Assembly: GCF_900167605.1 (NCBI RefSeq)
Contig: NZ_FUYH01000002.1
Coordinates: 62,001 to 126,000, forward strand
DNA: 64,000 nucleotides
Direction of reading: 5' to 3'
Origin: Caloramator quimbayensis
GTDB lineage: Bacteria; Bacillota; Clostridia; Clostridiales; Caloramatoraceae
Shown here in pieces: positions 18,369 through 27,009 of this stretch (its first letter is position 1; every line of letters begins with the position of its first letter). The notes under the pieces were generated by a model, which did no database searches, was not told the origin of the DNA, and worked only from the letters and a program-made list of their open reading frames with translations. Position numbers and translations under genes: made by a program.

Positions 18369-18377
18369 TGGTATAAT
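18369..18377 (+). promoter_or_regulatory. extended -10 promoter for the ligase-ACP-oxoamine synthase gene
   Basis: TG-G-TATAAT, an extended -10 element 108 nt upstream of the coding start; no good -35 is seen at the right distance. Confidence 0.5.
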
Positions 18378-18484
18378 ACCCATAAAAATATAATTTAAAA
18401 ATCAAATGGCAATTATAGTATTAATTTAAATTTTAAATCTTGAAATGCTGATTTAATAAAAATGAACAGGGAGGAATGATTACA

Positions 18485-21400
18485 TTGCATGATTTTAGGA
18501 GTGAAAGAGTTTTAAAGCTAAAAGATAACCCTACTTTTAAGAACTTGTTTGATATTATATGTGAAAATGGGGATTTAGCTGCTGCAGAATATATGGAGGA
18601 TGATTCTATAAAAACTTTTACATATAGGTATTATAAGAATGCAGTATATAATGCAGCATATAAACTTCAGCAGATGATAAAGGTAGAAAAGGGCAGTTTT
18701 GTAGGCCTTATGCTTGACAACTGTCCTGAGTGGCCTGTTGTTTTCTGGGCTGTATTAATGGCAGGCTTTAAACCTCTTCTTATAGATTTTAGAGCAACTT
18801 CAGAGCTTTTAAGACACCTTGTTAATGAAACTGGAGCAGCGGCAGTAATAACCGATGATTTTTCAAGAATTGGTTTTGATATATTAAAAATTGATTATAG
18901 GGATTTAATATGTGAAAGTGATGAATTTATAAATTTTAATGCAGATTGGGCAGACGAGATTGCTCTTTGTACATCTGGAACTACTGCAACTTCTAAAATC
19001 TATGTATATGATGGATATAATATATGCGGACAGCTTTTAAACGGTGAGGCTCTTAAAAATAAATCTCCCCTTTTAATGCCCGAGGGTGAGGCAAAAGTTC
19101 TTGCTTTTCTTCCCTTTCATCATGTTTTTGGTATTATAGGAGTTTATCTATGGTATTCTTTTTATGGAAAGACGGTTGTTTATCTTAAAAACAGAGCCCA
19201 AAGTACGATTATAACAGCCTGCAGAAGGCACAGGGTTACCCATATACTTGGAGTTCCAGCTCTTTATAATAATCTTTCCATGGGCATAATGAAAAGGTTT
19301 AGTCAGAGCTCTGAAAAAGAAAAGGAATTTATAGAAAAAATGATAAACCTGAGCCTTGAGCTTCAAAGAAGCCTTGGGGAGCAGGGAAGGCAAATAGTAT
19401 TTAAGAAACTTTTTTATGATATACATAAGGAATTTTTGGGAAATGATATAGTAGCTCTTGTTACAGGAGGAGGACATATCCCCATAGAAACATTGAGGGT
19501 ATTAAATGCTCTCGGATTTTATCTTGTATCGGGCTATGGCATGACGGAAATTGGAATAGCTTCGGTTTATACAGGGTTTGATATAGATAAGAGGCTAAAG
19601 GCAAATCTTGGAGAGGCATTTCCCTCCTTAAGCTTTAAAGTTACCGCTTCAGATGGAGCTGGAGAACTTTTTGTAAAGGGTGAATGCATTCATAAGGGAA
19701 GAATTAAGGATAAAAAGTTTTATCCTGCTGAAACCTATGATGGATATTTTGCAACAGGTGATATTGCAATCATAAAGGATGGAGAGCTTTTTATTCACGG
19801 AAGAATAAAGGATGTTATAATAAATGATTCTGGGGAAAACGTATATCCAGATGAAATAGAGGATTATTTTGGAAATATAGAGGGTGTTAAGGAAATATGC
19901 GCACTTGGATTAAAAAACGAAAGAGAAAGTGAAGATATAAGCCTTGTTGTATATTCTGAAGAAAAAGGAAATGATTACAGAGAATATATTGGAGGATTGG
20001 TATATAAAATAAACGAAAGCCTTCCAATATATAAAAGGATAAAAAAGCTTCTTTTATCTGAAAACCCTCTCCCATCGGTTAACGGAAAGATTCAAAGGCA
20101 AAAACTTAAAAAACTTATTGAAGATAGGAGTTTTGTATGCAGCGCTGTTGAGATAAAAAAGTCTGAAGATGAAAAGAATAAGGAACAGGACAAAAATATT
20201 TTAATAAATTTATCATCAATTAAAGAGCAGATAAGGCTTTACTTTTCCGATGTTCTTGGAATTGCATCTGATTCTATTGCCGATAATGCCCACTTTGTTA
20301 ATGACCTTGGAGGGGATAGCCTTCAGAGCATTGAACTTAGATTAAAGATTGAAGAAAAATATGATATTTTATTATCTGACGCAGAATATTATAAATGCAC
20401 TAACATAGAAGAACTTTCAAATCTTATTTTAAAGCATATTTCAGGTGAGGCTGCAGCAGCTAAGGATGCTTCAGCAAAAAAAGTAAAAAGAAAAGCTGTT
20501 AAAACCTTTGAAGATTCTATTGAATATAAAGATTTTGAAAAGAGAAGAAGGCTTCTTGAAAGCACAGAAAATCCATATTTTATATGCCACGATTCTATAA
20601 TTAGGGATACATCTATTGTTAAAGACAGAGAAGTTATTAATTTCGGCTCATATAACTATGTGGGAATGTCGGGACACCCGCAGACTGTTAAAGCTGCAAA
20701 GGAGGCTGCTGAAAAGTATGGTACATCAGCGAGCGGAAGCAGGCTCATATCTGGAGAGAAGAATTTATATATTGAACTTGAAAGAGAAATAGCAAAATGG
20801 AAACATGCTGAGGATTGCCTCGTTCTTGTTTCTGGCCATGCAACGAATGTTACATTTGTTGGAAACTTCTGCGGCGAAAATGATTTAATACTTTATGATG
20901 CCCTGTCCCATAATTCCATAGAACAGGGATGCAGGATATCGAGGGCCGCTGCAAAGGCTTTTCCTCATAACGACATAGATGCTCTTGAAAGGATATTAAG
21001 GCAGAACAGGGACTATTATGAAAAAATCCTTGTTGTCGTTGAAGGAGTCTACAGCATGGATGGGGATATCGCACCAATTCCTGAATTTATAAAGTTAAAG
21101 GAAAAGTACGGATTTTTCTTAATGGTTGACGAGGCCCATTCATCCTGTGTTATTGGAGAGCATGGAGGAGGAGTTGATGAGTATTTTAAACTTAAGGGAG
21201 ATGAAATAGATATTAAGATGGGAACTCTCTCAAAGGGTCTTGGAACCTGCGGAGGATATCTTGCTGGGAAAAAATCTTTGATTGAATATTTAAGATATAA
21301 CCTTCCAGGATTTGTTTTCAGCGTTGGAATAAATCCTCCATCGGCGGCTGCTACCCTTGCTGCTGTAAGGCTTATTCAGAGGGACAATTCCATGGTTAAA

Positions 21401-21733
21401 AAACTTCATGAAAACATAAAAATATTTATAGAAGAAGCTCATTTAAGGAATCTTAATACATGTCTTGCAAAGGAAACTGCAATAATACCTATATTAGTTG
21501 GCAAGGACAGGGATGCTTTTATTCTAAGCAACCTTCTGCTTAAAAACGGTGTTTTTGTTCCTCCTGCTGTTTATCCTGCAGTTCCAAAGGGATATGCAAG
21601 GCTCAGATTCTGCGTAAACTGCAATCATAACAGGGACCAGATTGTATATGCCCTTGATACCCTAAAAAACATCGCTGAAAAAGAAGGAATTAAGCTGCCT
21701 TGTATGGATGGAGGTAAGTACAGTGAAAGATAA
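18485..21733 (+). CDS. AMP-ligase / acyl carrier protein / alpha-oxoamine synthase fusion
   Basis: A 1082-residue three-domain protein. TTG 18485 is preferred: AGGGAGG lies 10 nt upstream, whereas the in-frame ATG at 18476 is only 1 nt from it. Residues 1-~520 are an ANL adenylating enzyme (CTSGTTATSK, a divergent A3 loop; SGYGMTEIGIA; YFATGDIAII; VNGKIQRQKL). Residues ~575-655 are a carrier protein with LGGDSLQSIE, Ser612 being the phosphopantetheine site. Residues ~685-1075 are a PLP alpha-oxoamine synthase (SYNYVGMSGHP; DEAHSSCVIGEHGGG; TLSKGLGTCGG with Lys917 as PLP lysine). Inferred chemistry: activate a fatty acid, load it on the ACP, then condense it with an amino acid and lose CO2, as in bacterial serine palmitoyltransferase. 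The amino acid and product are unknown. Coupled to an SDR. Confidence 0.88.
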   Translation: MHDFRSERVLKLKDNPTFKNLFDIICENGDLAAAEYMEDDSIKTFTYRYYKNAVYNAAYKLQQMIKVEKGSFVGLMLDNCPEWPVVFWAVLMAGFKPLLIDFRATSELLRHLVNETGAAAVITDDFSRIGFDILKIDYRDLICESDEFINFNADWADEIALCTSGTTATSKIYVYDGYNICGQLLNGEALKNKSPLLMPEGEAKVLAFLPFHHVFGIIGVYLWYSFYGKTVVYLKNRAQSTIITACRRHRVTHILGVPALYNNLSMGIMKRFSQSSEKEKEFIEKMINLSLELQRSLGEQGRQIVFKKLFYDIHKEFLGNDIVALVTGGGHIPIETLRVLNALGFYLVSGYGMTEIGIASVYTGFDIDKRLKANLGEAFPSLSFKVTASDGAGELFVKGECIHKGRIKDKKFYPAETYDGYFATGDIAIIKDGELFIHGRIKDVIINDSGENVYPDEIEDYFGNIEGVKEICALGLKNERESEDISLVVYSEEKGNDYREYIGGLVYKINESLPIYKRIKKLLLSENPLPSVNGKIQRQKLKKLIEDRSFVCSAVEIKKSEDEKNKEQDKNILINLSSIKEQIRLYFSDVLGIASDSIADNAHFVNDLGGDSLQSIELRLKIEEKYDILLSDAEYYKCTNIEELSNLILKHISGEAAAAKDASAKKVKRKAVKTFEDSIEYKDFEKRRRLLESTENPYFICHDSIIRDTSIVKDREVINFGSYNYVGMSGHPQTVKAAKEAAEKYGTSASGSRLISGEKNLYIELEREIAKWKHAEDCLVLVSGHATNVTFVGNFCGENDLILYDALSHNSIEQGCRISRAAAKAFPHNDIDALERILRQNRDYYEKILVVVEGVYSMDGDIAPIPEFIKLKEKYGFFLMVDEAHSSCVIGEHGGGVDEYFKLKGDEIDIKMGTLSKGLGTCGGYLAGKKSLIEYLRYNLPGFVFSVGINPPSAAATLAAVRLIQRDNSMVKKLHENIKIFIEEAHLRNLNTCLAKETAIIPILVGKDRDAFILSNLLLKNGVFVPPAVYPAVPKGYARLRFCVNCNHNRDQIVYALDTLKNIAEKEGIKLPCMDGGKYSER

Positions 21734-22535
21734 TTTTGTGGTTTTAGTTACAGGTGCATCCTCAGGATTCGGAAAGGAAACAGCAGAGTATCTTTCTAAA
21801 AAAGGGTATAAGGTTTACGGAAGCAGCAGAAAATGCATTAATGGAGAAAAAAGAGGACTTTTTACCATGGTTAATATGGATGTTACAGAGGAGGAATCGG
21901 TAAAGGATGCAGTAAATTATATATTAAACAGGGAAGGGAAAATAGATGTTCTTTATAACAATGCCGGAATGGGAATATCAGGCTCTATTGAGGATACAAC
22001 CCTTGAGGAGGCAAAACAAATATTTGAGACGAATTTTTTTGGAATGATGAGAGTTACAAGGGCTGTACTTCCTAATATGAGAAGGATGGGGCAGGGGTAT
22101 ATTATAAACACCAGCTCAATTGGAGGGATAATAGGCCTTCCCTTTCAAGGATTATACAGTGCAAGCAAGTTTGCAGTTGAGGGATTTACTGAGGCATTAA
22201 GCAAGGAAGTAAAAGGCTTTGGAATTAAGGTGTGCATTATAGAGCCGGGAGATTTTAAAACGGGATTTACAGCAAACAGGAGATATGTTAAAAACTCAGG
22301 TGAGGGTTCAGCCTATAGGGAGGCTTTTATTAAAAATATGAATTTTGTTGAATGTGAGGAGAATAACGGATGCGAGCCTGTTGAAATGGCTAAGGTTATA
22401 TATAAAATTATAAACACTAAAAATCCAAGACTAAGGTATAAAATAGGCTTTAAGAGCCAAAAGCTTGCTGCCAGCCTTAAAAAGTTTCTTCCAGAAAGGT
22501 TTTACGAGGATATGGTTATAAGGTTTTACAGCTGA
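21723..22535 (+). CDS. short-chain dehydrogenase/reductase, partner of the oxoamine synthase
   Basis: A 270-residue classical SDR. GTG 21723 follows ATGGAGGTAAG and overlaps the end of the fusion gene by 11 nt, so the two are translationally coupled. Motifs: TGASSGFG (residues 10-17, dinucleotide binding), NNAGMG, INTSSIGG, and the catalytic YSASK (Tyr145, Lys149), then IIEPGDFKTGF. In sphingoid-base synthesis an SDR reduces the 3-keto product of serine palmitoyltransferase; the coupling here suggests the same step for this product. Specificity cannot be read from the sequence. A family-B repeat follows 15 nt after the stop. Confidence 0.88.
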   Translation: MKDNFVVLVTGASSGFGKETAEYLSKKGYKVYGSSRKCINGEKRGLFTMVNMDVTEEESVKDAVNYILNREGKIDVLYNNAGMGISGSIEDTTLEEAKQIFETNFFGMMRVTRAVLPNMRRMGQGYIINTSSIGGIIGLPFQGLYSASKFAVEGFTEALSKEVKGFGIKVCIIEPGDFKTGFTANRRYVKNSGEGSAYREAFIKNMNFVECEENNGCEPVEMAKVIYKIINTKNPRLRYKIGFKSQKLAASLKKFLPERFYEDMVIRFYS

Positions 22536-22549
22536 GTGCTGAAAGTGTA

Positions 22550-22586
22550 ATTCTCCATTCTCCGGTGATAGGCACCGGAGAATGAT
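22550..22586. repeat. repeat family B, copy 1 (palindromic)
   Basis: TTCTCCATTCTCCGGTG and CACCGGAGAATGA form an inverted repeat around ATAGG, capable of a stem of over 10 bp. It may act as a terminator-like hairpin after the SDR gene. Confidence 0.75.
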
Positions 22587-22611
22587 AGATAATAATGGAA
22601 GGGTTGAGGGA

Positions 22612-24195
22612 ATGAAAAGAAACAGAATATTTTTTATAATTATTTTTGCTGTATTAACAATTTATGGATTTGTATATTTTAAGTCTATAAATGTTAGAGT
22701 AAATGTTAAAAAGGGAGAATTAGGGGAGCTTACAGCTGAGCAGAAGCTTGAGGATTTTAATTATCTTTATAATGTTATAAAGGATAACTATCCCTATATC
22801 GAGGTTTTAAAGAGAAAAACCGGGTATGATTTCCTATCTAATAAAGAGGAGCTTAAAAATATGGTTATCTCTTCTAAAGATAACGTTGAATTTTATGAAA
22901 ACATAGATAAAATGCTGTATCTTCTTCAAAACGGTCATACCAACATAATAGAGCCTTCAGATTATGATATGTACAAAGGTGCATATAAAGGGTTAGGTAA
23001 TTATGCATGGAAAAAAGTTATAGCGAATAAGGATGTTGAGAAAAAGTACAGTAAGTGGAGTCAAATTATTAAAAGTGAGAGTTTTATAGTTCCAATCGCT
23101 TTTAAATATGTTGAGGGGAAATATATAGCATATAAAAGCATAACTGAGGAAGATAAGCTTAAAGAATATGGCATACCTAAGTTTTCAACTCTCCTTGAAG
23201 TAAACGGGAAAGATATTGATAAATTTTTGCTTTCAAATACCGATAGCTTTTATTTGAGCTTTGATTTTAAAAGGAATAAACTTAAAGTTAATGCTTTAGT
23301 TTTACCCTGCAGGCAGGATGAAATCATAAGTGTAAAGCTTAAGACTTTAGATGGGGAAATTATAGATAGGACTTTAAAGGGGGAAAACGTAAAGTGGAAA
23401 AATAATAAAAATGAAAAACCCGATAAAGTATATGATACTCAAATAATTGATAAGGATAAAATTGCTTACTTGAAGGTAAGGTCCCTTTCTTATGAATATG
23501 TGGATAAGGACAGGGAGGGAATATATTCATTTTTAAAGAGCGTTAAGGATTATCCTTATCTTATTATAGATATTAGGGGCAATGGAGGGGGAAGCGAGAA
23601 TTATTATAAAAACATTATTTCTCCTCTCATAAATAAAAATATAAGTGCAAAGTTTTATACTCTTTTTAGAGGAGGAAGTGAGATAAAGCCCTTTTTGGCA
23701 TCGAGGGGTATTTTAACAAAATCCATAGATAAGCTTCCTGAAGGATTAAATTATCCAAAGGAGACAAAGGATTTATTTTTTGGATATGTTGAAAGCAATA
23801 AAAAAATTGCTCCCAAGAATACCGTTGGGTTTAAGGGTAAGATATTCCTTCTTGTTGATGATTATGTTTATTCTTCAGCGGAAACCTTTGCAGCCTTTTC
23901 AAAGGCAACAGGTTTTGCAACTCTTGTAGGAACTGTAACTGGAGGGGATGGAATAGGAATAGACCCAGCTGTAGCCGTCCTTCCTAACAGCGGGCTTTTA
24001 GTGAGATTTCCATTAGATATGGGACTTAATCCTGACGGCACATCAAACGAAGAATTCCATACCCAGCCGGATATATATGTTGAGTGGAAATATGAGGATT
24101 TTGTAAAAGCTGTGGAATATGGTGAGAATAATAAAGAAAGTATAATAAATCCTTACGATACGATTTTAAATTATACAATTGATTTGTGCAAATAA
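22612..24195 (+). CDS. S41-family (C-terminal processing-like) peptidase, membrane-anchored
   Basis: A 527-residue protein. The ATG at 22612 follows GGTTGAGGGA; the in-frame ATG at 22582 lies in a repeat and lacks an SD. An N-terminal anchor (IFFIIIFAVLTIYGFVYF) places it outside the cell. The S41 catalytic region is seen in YLIIDIRGNGGGSENYY (~residue 325) and VYSSAETFAAF (nucleophile Ser422). VGTVTGGDGIGI and the C-terminal NPDGTSNEEFHTQPDIYV are also typical. The N-terminal third resembles a tri-helical/PDZ-like region, but no clear PDZ is recognised. It is co-directional with the oxoamine synthase/SDR genes, ~75 nt beyond, with a repeat between. A functional link is speculative. Confidence 0.85.
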   Translation: MKRNRIFFIIIFAVLTIYGFVYFKSINVRVNVKKGELGELTAEQKLEDFNYLYNVIKDNYPYIEVLKRKTGYDFLSNKEELKNMVISSKDNVEFYENIDKMLYLLQNGHTNIIEPSDYDMYKGAYKGLGNYAWKKVIANKDVEKKYSKWSQIIKSESFIVPIAFKYVEGKYIAYKSITEEDKLKEYGIPKFSTLLEVNGKDIDKFLLSNTDSFYLSFDFKRNKLKVNALVLPCRQDEIISVKLKTLDGEIIDRTLKGENVKWKNNKNEKPDKVYDTQIIDKDKIAYLKVRSLSYEYVDKDREGIYSFLKSVKDYPYLIIDIRGNGGGSENYYKNIISPLINKNISAKFYTLFRGGSEIKPFLASRGILTKSIDKLPEGLNYPKETKDLFFGYVESNKKIAPKNTVGFKGKIFLLVDDYVYSSAETFAAFSKATGFATLVGTVTGGDGIGIDPAVAVLPNSGLLVRFPLDMGLNPDGTSNEEFHTQPDIYVEWKYEDFVKAVEYGENNKESIINPYDTILNYTIDLCK

Positions 24196-24225
24196 AAGTG
24201 CCACCTAATTTACATGTGACAAAGA
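24195..24225 (+). repeat. repeat family A, copy 4
   Basis: AAAGTGCCACCTAATTTAC continuing to ATGTGACAAAG, directly at the S41 peptidase stop codon. Confidence 0.65.
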
Positions 24226-24243
24226 CGTTAAGATTTAAGAGAA

Positions 24244-24295
24244 CATGCTCCCTTATGGTAAATTTAAATTTTTACCAGAGGGAGCATGATTTTAT
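24244..24295 (+). terminator. intrinsic terminator
   Basis: ATGCTCCC...GGTAAA pairs with TTTACC...GGGAGCAT with a small bulge, followed by GATTTTATTTT. It lies between convergent genes. Confidence 0.75.
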
Positions 24296-24301
24296 TTTGC
24301 C

Positions 24302-24517
24302 TTATTTTCCTAATGCTTTGTTTAATAAATATTTTTTGCAGCTTTTAAATTTTTCAATACTATGATTTTCTGCATATAGTCCTAAGAATATAAATGCAAT
24401 CCCTAACCCTGTACATAATCCTTCAATAAAACTTGGCAGAAGATTGAACCTATATGAGACAATTGAAATTGCGTTAAAGAGAAGTCCTAAATTGATGTAA
24501 TTATTAAATTTTTTCAT
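24302..24517 (-). CDS. small membrane protein of unknown function
   Basis: A 71-residue protein. The ATG at 24517 follows GAGGAGGTTCAAA, a strong SD. Two hydrophobic segments are visible (~residues 8-24 and ~33-50: LCTGLGIAFIFLGLYAE), then a basic tail (KFKSCKKYLLNK). I recognise no family. It is divergent from the MarR regulator at 24775, with 257 nt between them that hold the MarR operator, so it could be regulated by MarR. Function unknown. Confidence 0.65.
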   Translation of the reverse strand: MKKFNNYINLGLLFNAISIVSYRFNLLPSFIEGLCTGLGIAFIFLGLYAENHSIEKFKSCKKYLLNKALGK

Positions 24518-24738
24518 TTTGAACCTCCTCATCGATTACTATTCAAATAACTAATTTTATATTTCTATTTTAAGGTAATCTTTGGATAAATACAATTTAT
24601 TTTATAAAAATAAATAATTATGTTAGTTAATGGTATATATGTGAACTATTTAAAGTTATTTTTAAATGATTTTTCAACTTATGAATATCATAAAAGAATA
24701 CTTGACAAATTATAAAGAAAGGAATATCCTATAATTAG

Positions 24739-24759
24739 ATATTTCGAATTGTGAAATAT
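24739..24759. promoter_or_regulatory. probable MarR operator
   Basis: Palindrome ATATTTC-N7-GAAATAT ending 15 nt before the MarR start codon. TTGACA at 24702-24707 and TATCCT/TATAAT-like sequences (24725-24735) upstream suggest that it overlaps the transcribed leader. Confidence 0.6.
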
Positions 24760-24774
24760 TTGGAGGTCGGAATA

Positions 24775-25260
24775 ATGAATGATGTAGATAATATTTTAGA
24801 TTTTTTTATTGATAATGTTAAAAAACTCTTTTTTCCTGAGGAATGGATTAAGATAGATTTAAAGTTTTCTAAGTATGAGCTTTTTACAATGCTTTTTATC
24901 GATAGAAAAAGCGAAGTGACAATGACGGAGCTTGTGGGATATATAAATTGTCCGATGAGTACTGCTACTGGCATAGTCGACAGGCTTGTAAGAAATGGAT
25001 ATGTAAGCAGGAGCAGAAGCGAGACGGACAGAAGGATAGTTGTAATAAAACTTACCGATGCAGGCTGTAAGTTTATTAATGACTTAAGGGATACTATTTC
25101 AAAATATCTAAAAATAATTCTTGAGGATTTAACAGGAGAAGAAAAACAGTTCTTGATCGGAATAGCTTTTAAAATAATGAATAAGCTGCAGACAGATATA
25201 AATATTATGGAGAATACTGATGAAGACAAAACGGTAATAAAGAAAATAGATATTGAATAA
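24775..25260 (+). CDS. MarR-family transcriptional regulator
   Basis: A 161-residue protein; the ATG at 24775 follows TGGAGGTCGGAATA. The winged helix is visible: EVTMTELVGYINCPMSTATG (recognition region), then LVRNGYVSRSRSETDRRIVV (wing, with the DxR motif of MarR). N- and C-terminal helices form the dimer interface. It lies 100 nt upstream of the Get3-like ATPase on the same strand and probably regulates itself through the adjacent palindrome. The ligand is not predictable. Confidence 0.9.
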   Translation: MNDVDNILDFFIDNVKKLFFPEEWIKIDLKFSKYELFTMLFIDRKSEVTMTELVGYINCPMSTATGIVDRLVRNGYVSRSRSETDRRIVVIKLTDAGCKFINDLRDTISKYLKIILEDLTGEEKQFLIGIAFKIMNKLQTDINIMENTDEDKTVIKKIDIE

Positions 25261-25359
25261 CGCCCATTAAATTGGGCATTTTATAGAATAAATATTTCGC
25301 AATGCGTAATATTCGCAAAATGAAGTATAATAAGTATATATATAAAAGGGGGAAATGTT

Positions 25360-26535
25360 ATGAGAATAATATTATATACCGGTAAAGGCGGAGTTGGAAA
25401 AACCAGCATTGCCGCATCTTCTGCTTTAAAAAGTGCAAACAGGGGTATGAAAACTCTTGTTGTAAGCACTGACCCTGCTCACAGCCTTGGAGATTCTCTT
25501 GATATGAAGCTTTCTAATGAGCCTGTTGAAATTAAGGAGAACCTTTGGGCTCAGGAAATAGATACAATACATGAAATTGAAGAGGGGTGGGGTAAGGTAC
25601 AGAAATATTTAACTGAGCTCTTTACATCAAAAGCTGTAAAGGATATTACAACACAGGAACTTACAGTTTTCCCAGGTATGGAAGATTTGCTAAGTCTTAT
25701 TAGAATACTAAAATATTATAAAGAAGGAAGATTTGACACGATTATTATAGATTGTGCTCCAACTGGAGAAACTCTTGCCCTTTTAAGCTTTCCTGAAATG
25801 TTAAGATGGTGGATGGAGAAGCTTTTTCCGATGAAGAAAAAGGCCATCAAAGTTGCAGGACCAATTGCAGAATCTCTGCTTAAAATACCTATGCCGTCTG
25901 ATCAGGTACTTGATGAAATTGACAATATGTATTATCAGCTCGATGAGATGAAAAGAGTTTTTTCAGATAGAAATACAACAAGCATAAGAATTGTTGTAAA
26001 TCCTGAAAAAATGGTTATAAAGGAAGCGCAGAGAAGCTTCACCTATCTCAACATTTATGATTTTAATGTGGATGCTGTGGTAGTAAACAGGGTTATTCCA
26101 GAGAATGTAACAGATGACTATTTTAAGGTATGGAAGGATATACAAAAGAAATATAAAACTGAAATAAATGAAAGCTTTTCGCCTATACCGATATATTATG
26201 CACCTTTGTTTGAAAATGAAATAGTGGGAATGGAAATGCTTGAAAGGATGGGGGAGGCGATTTTTAAGGATGAAGATCCGACTGAAATTAAATATAACGG
26301 GAGGGCTCAGAAGGTTAATAAGGAAGGAGAGGATTATGTACTTTCAATTGATATTCCCTTTGTTGATAAAAAGGATCTCTCCCTCAGCCAAAAAGGAGAT
26401 GAACTTATAATAAAAGCGGGAAATATTAAAAGGAATATAACTCTTCCAAGAACCCTTTTAGACTTCTCAATAAAAAAAGCAAAGTTTGAAGAGGAAGTAT
26501 TAAAAATATGGTTTGGAAGTGATAAAAATGAATGA
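25360..26535 (+). CDS. ArsA/Get3-family ATPase with C-terminal alpha-crystallin-like domain
   Basis: A 391-residue protein with its ATG behind AAAGGGGGAAATGTT. The deviant Walker A GKGGVGKTS (residues 8-16), DPAHSLGD (switch I) and IIDCAPTGETLALL (switch II) define the ArsA/Get3/TRC40 clade. Residues ~315-390 look like a small beta-sandwich of the Hsp20 type (DYVLSIDIPFVDKKDL; GDELIIKAG; RNITLPRTL). This architecture is reported for Get3d-type proteins. No arsenic genes (arsB, arsC, arsD) are nearby and the twin ArsA duplication is absent, so arsenite transport is unlikely. Client binding or membrane-protein targeting is the better guess. Overlaps the next small gene by 8 nt. Confidence 0.88.
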   Translation: MRIILYTGKGGVGKTSIAASSALKSANRGMKTLVVSTDPAHSLGDSLDMKLSNEPVEIKENLWAQEIDTIHEIEEGWGKVQKYLTELFTSKAVKDITTQELTVFPGMEDLLSLIRILKYYKEGRFDTIIIDCAPTGETLALLSFPEMLRWWMEKLFPMKKKAIKVAGPIAESLLKIPMPSDQVLDEIDNMYYQLDEMKRVFSDRNTTSIRIVVNPEKMVIKEAQRSFTYLNIYDFNVDAVVVNRVIPENVTDDYFKVWKDIQKKYKTEINESFSPIPIYYAPLFENEIVGMEMLERMGEAIFKDEDPTEIKYNGRAQKVNKEGEDYVLSIDIPFVDKKDLSLSQKGDELIIKAGNIKRNITLPRTLLDFSIKKAKFEEEVLKIWFGSDKNE

Positions 26536-26734
26536 AACATTAATAAAAAAATTTATTGGTTATAAGCTTAGCACTGCAGATAAAATAATTAATTATCTGC
26601 CGTTAGAGGTGTCAAAGGAACTTAGGGATTTAGGAAGAATAATTCTTGAAAGCCTTAACGAAAATGCACAGAAAATAAAAGAGAAACCATCGGTAAAATC
26701 AAAAGATAAATTAAATAATATTACAATAGAATAG
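26528..26734 (+). CDS. small protein coupled to the Get3-like ATPase
   Basis: A 68-residue protein starting at ATG 26528, with GGAAGTGAT a few nucleotides upstream, inside the 3' end of the ATPase gene (8-nt overlap). Predicted helical throughout, with an amphipathic stretch (KIINYLPLEVSKELRDLGRI) and a Lys-rich, probably disordered tail. I recognise no family. Its coupling to the ATPase suggests a partner or regulator. A terminator follows. Confidence 0.65.
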   Translation: MNETLIKKFIGYKLSTADKIINYLPLEVSKELRDLGRIILESLNENAQKIKEKPSVKSKDKLNNITIE

Positions 26735-26770
26735 GGTAAAATAGAGAATAACAAAGAGGGCAAATTTAAA

Positions 26771-26841
26771 AAAAACAGCTGCATTACTAAGATTTTTAGC
26801 ATTACCAGTGCTGAGATATGTGTAGTGCGGCTGTTTTTTTA
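26771..26841 (+). terminator. intrinsic terminator
   Basis: AAAAACAGCTGCATTAC pairs with GTAGTGCGGCTGTTTTT through two G-U pairs, with an inner loop of ~34 nt, then TTTT. The remaining gap to 27010 shows nothing else clear. Confidence 0.8.
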
Positions 26842-27009
26842 TATTTATTTAAGAAATTGTGGTTACATAAATTTCTGTAAGTAAAAAATAATAAAATAGG
26901 AAAATTAATACTGAAGAAGTTGTTTTTTTAGGTTATAATATATGCATAGATGTAAAATATATAAATATTCGGAATTTATTCAAAAATTAGAAGCATTAGG
27001 GGGAATATT

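Noticed and set aside
24735-25229. 164-codon minus-strand frame over the MarR gene
   Set aside because: The plus-strand frame has a perfect MarR wing and SD; the antisense frame has none.
25360-26535. Annotation as arsenite pump ATPase arsA
   Set aside because: No arsB, arsD or arsC nearby, single ATPase half and an alpha-crystallin-like tail; Get3-like is the better call.
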